From: Himantopus leucocephalus
Taxonomy: Eukaryota; Chordata; Aves; Charadriiformes; Recurvirostridae
Assembly (NCBI GenBank): GCA_003993805.1
Contig: RSEF01000005.1
Coordinates: 40,120,515 to 40,184,514 of the forward strand
Direction of reading: 5' to 3'
Length of the DNA stretch: 64,000 nucleotides
Each line of letters starts with the position of its first letter. The stretch's first letter is position 1. Below the pieces are notes generated by a model. The model searched no databases. It was not told where the DNA came from and saw only the letters and a list, made by a program, of their open reading frames with translations. Shown piece by piece: positions 47,701 to 57,800 of this stretch. Made by a program: the position numbers and the translations under genes.

Positions 47701-49189
47701 GGGTTTGTGGTACACGGTAAAACGTGGAGTTGCTGGCACCATCTTAAGCATCCTTTATATTCAAATACTGAGGTCACTCTTGATGACTTGATGCCAGTTC
47801 TGTCTTCGATTAATAGATAAGGTTCCCTCTGTATTTGCAGTGTTACCTAAACAATCTATTACTGTAGGGAATAACTACAGTATTACAAATACTAAGTTAA
47901 AGTTATTTTGTTAACTAAAGCCATTGGCAAATATTTAAGAATGGCCAAAGCATATGAATTGGCAATAAAGAACAGATACAAGATAGCAAAATTGTTTCTT
48001 GTAACTTCTAGTATGATAAAGTAAACACCGTACAAAATAAAATTATTTTTAAACTTTCAGATTAATTTTACTTAGTTAGAAGCAAGCTTTCAGGGCTGGG
48101 TAGCTGCGCTCTGTGAATGCTTAGGCAAGAATATGCTAATACAGCCAATTCCCTGTCAAAGCATGACAGGAACATTTTACGGCAAGCTTGGTTCTGGGAA
48201 TAACATGTAGTCTAGTAAAACTGTGAAGAGTATCCACAATAGTTGCTGTTGTATTGAAAACACAGTCCCCTAATTCGCTGAAGAAATTTGAGAGGCTGTG
48301 AATCTGTGTCTTGCAATTAACACAGGTACACTGTGGAACCGTGAAGATGTGTAATTAATGTTAACATCTATCAAGTAATATTCAGGATTAAAGCGTAAAA
48401 TCTACAGTCGTCTCTTTTGTAAACTCAGTTGCGCTATATCTGAGAGCTGATTATGTGTGAAAAAAGCTAATGCTAAGTTATCATCTTCCAGACTCTTAAT
48501 TAATCACTTAGAGATAACAGAAACCTCAGCTCTAGGTACATCATGTGCTCAGGAAATCCAGGTGCATTTCTTAGCTACAAGCTATTACCTGTGGGTCTGT
48601 GGATCTAGCTGAAGAGCATAGTACCACAGCTGCAAAAATCTCAAAAGCGCTTCTTTCTACTCATCAGTATTGGGTATGTTTTGCTCTGTTTCAACCAAAC
48701 ATTATTAATCCAGAAGCTGTTTTTGTGGGAATCCTGGACCATTTGATGGTGTGGTGAATGTGAGGAAAGATAGGTGGTGCTGGATGTCGTGTGCATATCA
48801 CTGTCATGTGAGGCTGTGCTATCTGAGCAGTTTACCCAGTGACTGCATGAAATGGAGACATTTGATTACTGTGCAACTCTGTAAATGAAGGGTTTGTAAT
48901 GGGGGTATAGTTTCCAATTATTTCTTGGTGAGAGCATGTCTCAGCAGTCCTTCAACTTCAAGAAAGGCTCATCACATGTCCCGTGTCCTTACTACCTCTC
49001 CCAAGCTAGTCACAGGAGAACGTGTGTGGGTACTGCAGTGGTCCTGGAGAGTGAAAATGAGACCCAAAAGAAAATGTTTGCTCCTTGGTGTCATCAGAAG
49101 ACCATCTGGGCTTTTTGTTTTGTCCTAAATTCACTGTGCTGCATCTAGCTTAGCTGTTTCAACAGTGATGGGTCTTTTTTCAGTAGTGA

Positions 49190-49275
49190 ACCTTAAGGCA
49201 CCTTGAAAAGGTAGTATTGTGATTGCTCCTTTTTAAAGATGAGGAGACCGAGGCCCAAGGAGGAAAAATGTGTTT
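49190..49275 (-). mobile_element. MIR-type SINE fragment, reverse orientation
   Basis: Contains TTTTTAAAGATGAGGAGACC followed by GAGGCCCAAGGAGG, close to the reverse-complement MIR core TTTTACAGATGAGGAAACTGAGGC. Only the central core is recognisable; the flanks are too diverged to extend. Confidence 0.45.
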
Positions 49276-49661
49276 GCTGGGGGCATTTAATTTGTGTTTG
49301 TTGAAAAATTGAAGTTCTAAGATGGATGATAGTCAGTTCAAGCTTTCACTGTAGACAATGAACCTGTGCTTGAATTATCTAGTGTCCAGACTGTTTGGAC
49401 CTGTGTACAGGTTGCAGTTTTCTCTAGATCATTTCAGGAGAGAAGGCTGAAACTCAGCCTACTGCTCACTGTAGATCCCTATTCACATGTAATTGAGTTT
49501 GGACAGTATGGACATGCATGATCAGCGCTAATCTGTCATCGTGTTATCCTGTAAAATCCTGAGGTTATATCACCAGCCTCCACAGAGAAGAAAATTAGTC
49601 GTGGGCTCTGTTCAACAACTGCTTATCATTGAGTTTGGTGAGAGAATATAAAATAAAGAGG

Positions 49662-49761
49662 NNNNNNNNNNNNNNNNNNNNNNNNNNNNNNNNNNNNNNN
49701 NNNNNNNNNNNNNNNNNNNNNNNNNNNNNNNNNNNNNNNNNNNNNNNNNNNNNNNNNNNNN
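49662..49761. other. Assembly gap, exactly 100 N
   Basis: A run of exactly 100 N between AAATAAAGAGG and GGCCTGTGCG. The round length suggests a placeholder for a gap of unknown size. Missing intron sequence, or in principle a small exon, could be hidden here. Confidence 0.95.
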
Positions 49762-50277
49762 GGCCTGTGCGCCACAAAGTCTAACACAGCTGCTGTTTTC
49801 AGTTAAATTGGTGAGAGATGTTTGGGTGGTTGTACTGAAGAGAAAACAGAGTCCTCTTAACTCGTGTAATTGCAGAGGAAGGAAGGCTAGTAAAATATTT
49901 GTCTATGGTAGGGCAATGCCATCTAGTTACCAGCCTACCAGCTGTCAGGCTCCTGACTCACATGTAATGCAAACTTGACCATTTTATATCCTCCACTTTA
50001 CAGCAAAATGTCAAAGTCCTTCTAGGTCTTATGGGCTTTTTTTTAATATCGTCTTATTGCAGTGTTCCCTAAGAGCACCTCTGAGGTAGTATTTTCAAGG
50101 TATCAGTGCTGCCTGGCCCTTGAGTGCACTCAGCGGTATGAAGGGACCCTCTTCAAAGCCATCCTGAGTGCAGGCTGAGGTCTGAGAGGTCTTCAGAACT
50201 TGAGTGTCAGAAACATTTGTGGTGAAAACCAAGGTCAGACCTACATGCCTTTGGGAGCGTTAGTTATGTTTATCACT

Positions 50278-50299
50278 GGGGTGGGGGAGGAGGGAGGGG
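50278..50299 (+). other. Strong G-quadruplex candidate
   Basis: Runs of 4, 5, 3 and 4 G are separated by loops T, AGGA and A. This meets the usual four-run G-quadruplex criterion on the sense strand, so both DNA and pre-mRNA could fold. It lies about 3.1 kb upstream of the exon at 53413. Confidence 0.7.
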
Positions 50300-51244
50300 A
50301 TGGATAGGGAATGTTGGGGTTTGATAGTTGTTTTTTCTTCTTTTAGGTGGAAGGTTTCTCTGTGTTGTTCAGTAATTGCTTCAGGTGGAAAATAATTTCC
50401 CACCTTGCAGCAAAAGTATGCCTGGCAAGGAGAGAAGTGTTTTAAGAGCAGCACTTCATACAGTTGATTTTCAGCCAAAGTCAAGTCCCTCTGGGAGCAG
50501 TTACAACTGGAGAAATTTTTTAGCAGGCTTGAAGCTGCTCTGACTTTGGGGGCTGAGGAAACCTCTTGCTGTCTCTGCAGGAGCTGCATAAGTGACATCA
50601 TCTCATGTCACTTTTACTTCTGCCTGGACACAGTCAAGGTGGGCCCTTGAAGCTCTCAGATCCAAGCTGGAGCAAGAAAGGGGCCGTGCTGGCATAGTAA
50701 AGCAAAAGGCTTACTGTAAAGAACATGTGAATTTCTTAAATCAAGAAACTGTTTGAATGCTTCTGGGACCCATTCTTCAGACCTAGAACTCCCATTTATT
50801 TTTTATTTATAGCATCAATATTCTTTGATAATCTTCATGACATTAATGAAGGAATTTCAAATTAATAAGTATCAAAAGGGACTAAATAAAAGTATTTTAG
50901 CAAAGCACATTTTGATGGGAATCCAGCAATAGCATGCTTTAAAAAAAAAAAAAGTTTAAAAGATCTATGAACTACAGTGTCTTTATCTGGAGGAATCATA
51001 CTGGCTACAAAATATATACGTGTCAGAATCTGTTGATCACTCAGATGCAATCATTATGAGTTAAAACATGTAATGGTGTATCACCTACTGTATTGTTCAT
51101 GGCCAGTCTTTGAGAAGGAGCCCAGTCGTAGCCAGACAGGGCCAGTATTTTAGAATATAAATAAATGACTATATTTTTCATAAGTTCTGTAAAAAAACCT
51201 CTCAGCTGCTCTGTGAACAAGTTAGACTATTTAGGCTATCCTCT

Positions 51245-51271
51245 TTTTTTTTTTTTTTTTTTTNTTTTTTT
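51245..51271. repeat. Poly-T tract with single N at 51264
   Basis: A T homopolymer of about 27 positions interrupted only by N, most likely a homopolymer-length ambiguity in assembly. Confidence 0.85.
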
Positions 51272-53412
51272 AATCAGGGACCCATATATTCACTGAACAG
51301 TGTAGCTCCTCATCTGTGGTTTTTTTTTTTCTTTTAATCTTGTGCCAGGTGTTCAAGAAGCAGGCAGCGGTGGTATTTCGGTAACCTGCTTTCAGCTTTA
51401 TTTGCATACCTTTGTATTTTTCCATGGTGATCAATGCTCGACCATAGTGGAACTTCAGTCAGTAAATTTTATGTGCAACTGTTGAAGTAATTTTATTTTT
51501 AATGAGTCTGTTCTAGGGATTTTAATGTCCCTTTATAAATATTTATATTTTCAATATGTCTTCATTTAATTGAAAAGGTTCTTCACATTATTTTCAGACA
51601 ACCGCAGGTAGTAGGCGTAATGACATATCAACACTCTGACCTTTTAGCTTCTGGATTTCTATTAGTACATCCATTTTTTGCTTGTCCATGTGTATTATAT
51701 TTTGGTTTCTATACTGTTTTCCTCTATGGGCTGTTGGAACAAAGGGTGTTTTCCATACAAACAGCTTAATAAACTGGTAAGGAAGAAAATATGCTGTTGC
51801 ATACTAGCAGCTGTCATGCAGGCTATGTCTTGAGTATTGTAATCAGTCTGCGCTGCTACTGGAAATCCACACAGAAATAGTGTTTAATATTTGCATGGTC
51901 ATTTGTCAGAGGGATGGTCTTAAGTCATATTCATCAGTACAGCAACAGCTTCTGACATTCGTGAAGTTGTTTTAAAATTACTTCAAGTGTTTATCTGAAA
52001 ACAATGCTCATACTGTTGCCATCACTTTTGTTATCAATGTCATTGATGAATTTCTTCTACTGCCAGTGTCATTTTCAACTGGTGTAAAATTCACCAATGA
52101 ATTACAGCTATGAAGAGATGGGAAGCAATCATTGCTAATTCCATGGAGAGCTTGCTGGGGCAGGCTCCTCCCCTACTGATCAGCTCTTAATGTGATTTCT
52201 ACCATTGCACCTTAATAACTCAAGCATCTGGCTACCTGCTGATTCCTTGGGAAATAATTCCATAGTCAACAGGCTTCATTGAGATTTTTTTTTACCTGAT
52301 GCACCATCTTCTTCTTTATTCTCCTTTTTTCAGTTTCTTCTCCATATTTATAGGTAACCTGTCTGTTTAATATCTTTCTTTTTGCTTGTTCTCCATAGCT
52401 ATTGTCAGCTGATCCAGGCATATTTATTTCTTTTAGCTCCATGAATCTATTGCCTTAAGAGACCGTATTCTGGCTTGTACAATGGCAGGATATTATTTTT
52501 GTGCTCTAGGATTTGCTATCTGTATGAATAAACCTCAAAACCACGTATAAAACTGAATGGATTGAATATCCATCCATGGCACTTCAGTGTGAAGTAGATG
52601 GCGAACGTGTCTACTTTGTACCTGAGTGAAGCCAAAACAGTGGGTCAGAAAGGACCTTGCAAGAAATTAAGGCAGAGGACACTATAGATACTGAAATGTC
52701 CTGTGATAAAACCCTGATTCTGGCAGGTAACCTATCTCTGTCTACTATAGAGAGGCTGTTTAAGACACAGAATATTCTAGTACAGGTGTTACTAGCTTAC
52801 TTAAATGAGCATCAAGAAATAGTTCAGGTTTCCTCTCACAAAAATGTTCACCAAGGACCTTTAGAACTGGTTAGCATGTGCAAATCATTCATATTTCTAA
52901 GTAATCCTGCTGATTTAATTATATTATTTTTTGCATTGTAGCATTTTTATTCCTTTCATTATATTGAAAAAAACTACAATTTTGCAAATAAACCCCCTGT
53001 AGTTGGTGAGTCTGCTTGCTAAAAGAGAGTCCTGTGTAACACGAGTTAATAACACTTCAGTAACTTACACTGATTAATTCATCTAAATGTAAACCACACT
53101 AATAGCTTTTTGCTGCAGCTCAAAGGTGATCGGGAAGGTGCTACAGCTGAAAAATACTACCTTTTGAGGTTTTGTTGAATAGGTTTTTGACTTTTTAAAA
53201 TTCCGATGATTGTTACATACTTCTAGAATAGCCTCGTGGAAACGGGATGTTCTTTTTGTTCTCTGTCGCTTCTGAAATAAAACTTATTTTGATATTAGTG
53301 CCTGTGGATCCATCTATGATCATATTAAAAATATTAATTAAACTGAGTGTAGTATTCTTGCAGCTCAGGCTCAGACTGAAACTTAATAACATGTATGATT
53401 TTGTTTTCCCAG

Positions 53413-53643
53413 CTTATACAAATCTTTGTCTGAAGGAATGAGTCTGAAGGACCAGCTGAACTGTTCTTTTGGTACTTCTGAAGGTGGACCACAAGGCAGG
53501 GGGGGTGTTGTGACCCTTACCTATCACCAGATTGAAGATCTGGCAGCTCAGCTGCAGCAAGCTCGGTCAGAGCAAAAGGACACAGAGCTGAAGCTCCAGA
53601 AAGCCCTGGAGGCTTCACGGGAGGCCAACGAAAAAGTTCAGAA
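53413..53643 (+). CDS. STXBP4: Internal coding exon, second coiled-coil segment, probable STXBP4
   Basis: Partial CDS: internal exon of 231 nt. The acceptor is TTTTGTTTTCCCAG|C and the donor is CAGAA|GTAAGT, a consensus donor. The first base completes the Ser codon left open by the exon at 24816-24910. The exon then encodes LYKSLSEGMSLKDQLNCS, a Gly/Pro-rich stretch (SEGGPQGRGG), and a helical heptad-like stretch running from HQIEDLAAQLQQ to EANEKVQK. It ends two bases into a codon (AA, presumably Lys with the next exon). Entry and exit phases are the same, so skipping would keep frame and remove 77 residues. GC content is visibly higher than in the flanking intron. The EASREANEKVQK end resembles the remembered STXBP4 coiled coil just before the linker to the WW domain. 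The next exon is not found before 64000. The gene name is inferred from memory, without a database search. Confidence 0.72.
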
Positions 53644-54542
53644 GTAAGTCACTTGCCTTCTTTCAAGAAAAATTGCAGTTGAAAACCAAATGAAACGTTG
53701 TTTCTTCTGGTATTTTGTGTATGATTGAAAGTGTGGCGGTACTTAGAAAAGTTCCTTTAAAATGATTCCTTCTTTTTCCGCGGTTCAGCTCGTTACTGAC
53801 TCAGTGTGAAGCCCATCATTTTAAGTTTTATAGTATTACGCAAGCCAGCGTGCCTGTCTTTACTGTTATTGAAACCGCTTTCTACATGTGTGAGGCACAG
53901 AGAAAGTGTTTCCATCTCCTATGAATGGTTTTCACTGCCTTTTTACCCATGGCAATCCTATGGCAACAGAGTATTTGCCTTTATAATTGTGTGGTAGAAT
54001 ATTAAGGTTCTCATTTTTGGTCTGTTATGCATCTAACAAGTTTCATGCCATGGTAAATGCTGATGGGGTTGTTTAGGGGTGGCTTCAAAATCTCACTGAA
54101 AACAACAGGAAGTCTCCAAGTCACTGAACAGGGATTGTATTCTCTTTCCCATCATAAGATTCCCTGTTAAAAGGTTACTGAACTCCAAAACCTGAAGTTC
54201 ATCTCTACTGAAGTCCTTATTGTCGTGATTGTTATTACTATCACATAAGCCTTCCAAAGTCTGATTCCTGGGACACAGGCAAACGTGTATGCAGAGCCTC
54301 CTCACAGTCTGACACTTAACATCTCTGCATTATATCACCAGCTGTAAAATAGCCCGCTCACACCCTTCCATGGTGGTCAATGCTGAACTGATGCAAATTT
54401 GCCTCTCAGTCCATATTTGTCTTTCACTTTAATGTCTGCAGCATATTTCCAGAGTAGCCAGAAATTGGCTTGTAATATATTGCAAAGACCTAACAAGAGT
54501 TCTTCCTGTTTTAAAAAAACACATGCTGAGTTTTCCTATTTA

Positions 54543-54560
54543 ATATATATATATATATAT
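54543..54560. repeat. Short (TA)n microsatellite
   Basis: Nine TA units after TTAA, followed by a T run. A simple repeat likely to vary in length. Confidence 0.85.
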
Positions 54561-54852
54561 TTTTATGGTTTTAATTTATTTGTAACCACATAAAATATAG
54601 TTAAGATATATATATGAAAATACATATTTTCAGTCATCTCTTTAAAACCTCCAGTGGTAGTTTGAGAATCATCCCAATCTTTATTCCAAACACTTAGATG
54701 TGTTTGAAACTTCAGCAGGTGCATGCTTGATAAAAATAAACCTATGAAAAATAATTACAGCATGTTAAAGAGAATATTGGCTAAACCTTTCTGTACATTG
54801 TTTAAAGTTGTTATTTTATTTATTACTAACCATAGATATTTAAGTGTCGATT

Positions 54853-54879
54853 GGGTTTTGGGTTTGGGTTTGGTTTTGG
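54853..54879 (+). repeat. GGGTTT-type low-complexity tract
   Basis: GGG-TTTT-GGG-TTT-GGG-TTT-GG-TTTT-GG followed by a T run. It resembles a loose telomere-like GT tract with three G3 runs. A weak G-quadruplex is possible. Confidence 0.7.
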
Positions 54880-57800
54880 TTTTTTTTTAGTGAAACAGTC
54901 TTGTTTAATCCCGTGTAACCAGGGTGGCTAGAGTAGAAGTGCAGCCACAACCTGAATTAAAGTGGTGGTGATGTACTGCTTATACAGAAAAGAATTTACG
55001 CAATTTAACACGCTCAGCTACTTGGGAAAATTTTGGTCAGGTTAGTTTTCATTATTGCTAAGATCAGATCACTGAGCCTATAGGAAAATTAAACAATTGG
55101 GTGAAGTCTTTTGATGACAATAGCATGCCCTTTTTACCAAGAAACTGTGGAAATGCTCTGTGCGTCTTCCCAGCACCCGGAGTCATCCACCCCCATCTTA
55201 TAATTCAACCTGCAAACAGATTAAGCAGCTGAGTTTGTGGAAAGTGTGTTTACTTTGAGCTAAGAACCCTTGTGTGACACTATAGAGATTCCTCTGACAC
55301 CTCTGGGAGAGCTACACAGACAGTTCGTACTCATCAGCAGGGAAACCGGGCTGAGAATTCCCAATTTCTTTGTAACCTCAACCGCTTCATACAAATCAGT
55401 GTTTGGCAATTAGGCAGGAACTCATTTGTTAGCTTAGCTTTTTATTTCGGAGATGTAGGATATTCTACATTTCAAAAAGGAACTGACAATTTATAAACCT
55501 GTCAACAGAAAGGCTTCTTAGTATTAATTACAGTAGTATTAATTATTAGCACTGTCCTAAGAGGATGCTTATTGTAATTTAAAATGTGACCCTAAGATTC
55601 ATAGCCTAAATATCTGACATCTGTTTTCCTGACTTCTTTTAAATGCTTACGTAAAATTGAATTCTGACATACGAGGTATTTTTAGCAGCTATATAAAGTA
55701 GTTTCTCAGTATTATTCAGTAAAATATCTGAGTAATGTAGCAACAGTTAAAAATCAGAAGAGGAAAATAATTATGAGCTTCACTAAGAAAGAATATAATT
55801 AGAACAATTAAAATAATGTTGAAAAAGCGTGTGCTTTGTATCTTTGTACCTCGTAATTTACTGGTGCTCACTATGCCTTTGCTAATCTGTTCTTTGACAA
55901 CACTAAAGAATTTTTTAATATTCTTAAAAACTTCAGTTTTCGTATTCAGCATCACATACAGAGCTTGAAATAGAGATGTAATTTCTCCACGGCATTGCCA
56001 TCGTGTCAGCCATTTGTGTACCCACCTGCAATTGTTGCTTTCTAAATGTGAGATCTAAGTCAGAATAGTGGTCCTGTGTTTTCCGTCAGGACACAAAGCA
56101 TGTAAAAAATTTCTGGATCCTATCCCACATGAAACAGCAGCTGTGAGCCAGAAGGGGGATATATTGGAATCTGCTTATAGAGAACTTGGATATAGTAAAA
56201 TTCTGTTTATACTGAAGTAGGGTGAAATCTCACATGGGCTCACTGCCGTGTGAGATATAAACTGCGACTCTGTGCTTTTGCCTGTGCAGATGATTCGGAT
56301 TCACCACCCTAGCAGGGCTGGTGGTGTGAAACAGAAAATGTTGATGCTCGGAGAGTGACCACACAGATTTAGCAGCATTTCTTTGAATCTATTTTGATTT
56401 TGAAACGTTAACAAGATACACATTAGACATTTAAGAGAGCGCTATTCTAATTTGTAAAGCAAATACACATTTTAACGGTACGGTGTATGTAAATAAATAC
56501 ATGTATGTGCACACATAACACAGTACATATTTGTTCAATAGGAAATTATGATGACCTGCACAATACTTAATGTTTTTAACCTGTACTCTGTAGAATGGCT
56601 ATGACCATAATTTTCTATATTTAATTAATGTTTCTAATTCATGGTTGCAAACAAAGAATTAGGACAGTGGCGCAGAATTCACCAGGAGTGTTGGCTCAGC
56701 GCCACAGGCCCCCTGCAAGTTTGTCCTGCCGGAGAAGCCAGGAGCCAGCTGGTGCAGCCCCAGCAGGGAAATGGGGCTGACCTGGAGAAGGTGGCTGGAA
56801 AAGCCTGTGAATTAATTAATGCCTCTGCCAGCAGAGGAAGCAAGGCATTTTAAAACTGTCCTTCCTGCTGGAACCTCTGGGATTGAGGAGTGGCTGCTGA
56901 TGTCAGTGGGATCAGAGGAGGTTATAATGTAATACCAAATCAATATTAGCCAATTATCAGTAAAGGTTGAGGCCACTTTTGATGTGGGTTTTTTTTTTTC
57001 CAGAAAATGTTGTATTTTTCTGCAAAAGCTTTGCAGCTGAAGTGAATTTTAATGCAATTTGTCTATTGAGGGCTTCTATTTCTTCTCACAGCTTAATGAT
57101 TCTAGCTCAGTACAGCGTAGCTCTCCGCGTGTGGGCACAGTCACACCTGCACACTCACATAGCTGTGTAAGGTGGCAGTGGAGGGTACGCGCGTAGAATT
57201 TCTATGTAATCCTCGAAAAGTAAACACAAATCCACCAAGTAATGGTGCAATGCTAAAATATACAGGTACGGAAAATAGGCATAAATGGTGAGAAATATGC
57301 TGCTTATGCACTTGGTCAAGGTAGTTCTTACTATGAACAAAACAAGTATATAAGTGATGTAAAACAGAAATTCTTAACCTCATTTGCCTTTAACTGTTTA
57401 TTAAAGACACCTTTACTTTTTATTTGGGTTTTTTTTTTTTCTTTTAAGGAGGATGTCAGGAGAGTTAGAGATTTGGATAAAATACTTCAGTGGATTGAAT
57501 ACAAAAGCAAACTAAGCAATCTTCTTAATAAGCAGATAGTTTTATCAAAGGAAATTACTATCTCTCATAAAAGAAATACTACCCTTAAAAACATTTGCTT
57601 TACCTCTTAAGGTGTGATTTTTTGGCCACCTAACTTTCATTGTTACTGGAGCACACCCTTTTTTTTTGTGTGGTCCTGGATTTCCCTCCAGCATTTCTAA
57701 ACACGCTTTCTCTGCTTTCATAGTTGCTCACTTAGTTTTGTCCCTTAGCTGATGCTGGTAAATAAGTCGATCGATGACACAACAAAAACAAAACAGTTCT

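Larger units (their letters stand above)
24911..53412 (+). other. 28.5-kb intron between the two coding exons
   Basis: Bounded by the donor GTAAAA at 24911 and the acceptor TTTTCCCAG ending at 53412. The phases of the two flanking exons fit exactly, which supports a direct splice; small cassette exons inside cannot be ruled out. Contents: a CR1 pair at 26.6 kb, a CR1 3' end at 28.1-28.6 kb, MIR-type relics at 34.6, 43.4 and 49.2 kb, a 52-bp tandem duplicate at 47.6 kb, a G-quadruplex candidate at 50.28 kb, four false tandem duplications around single Ns, and one 100-N gap. The rest is unique AT-rich intron. Confidence 0.7.
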
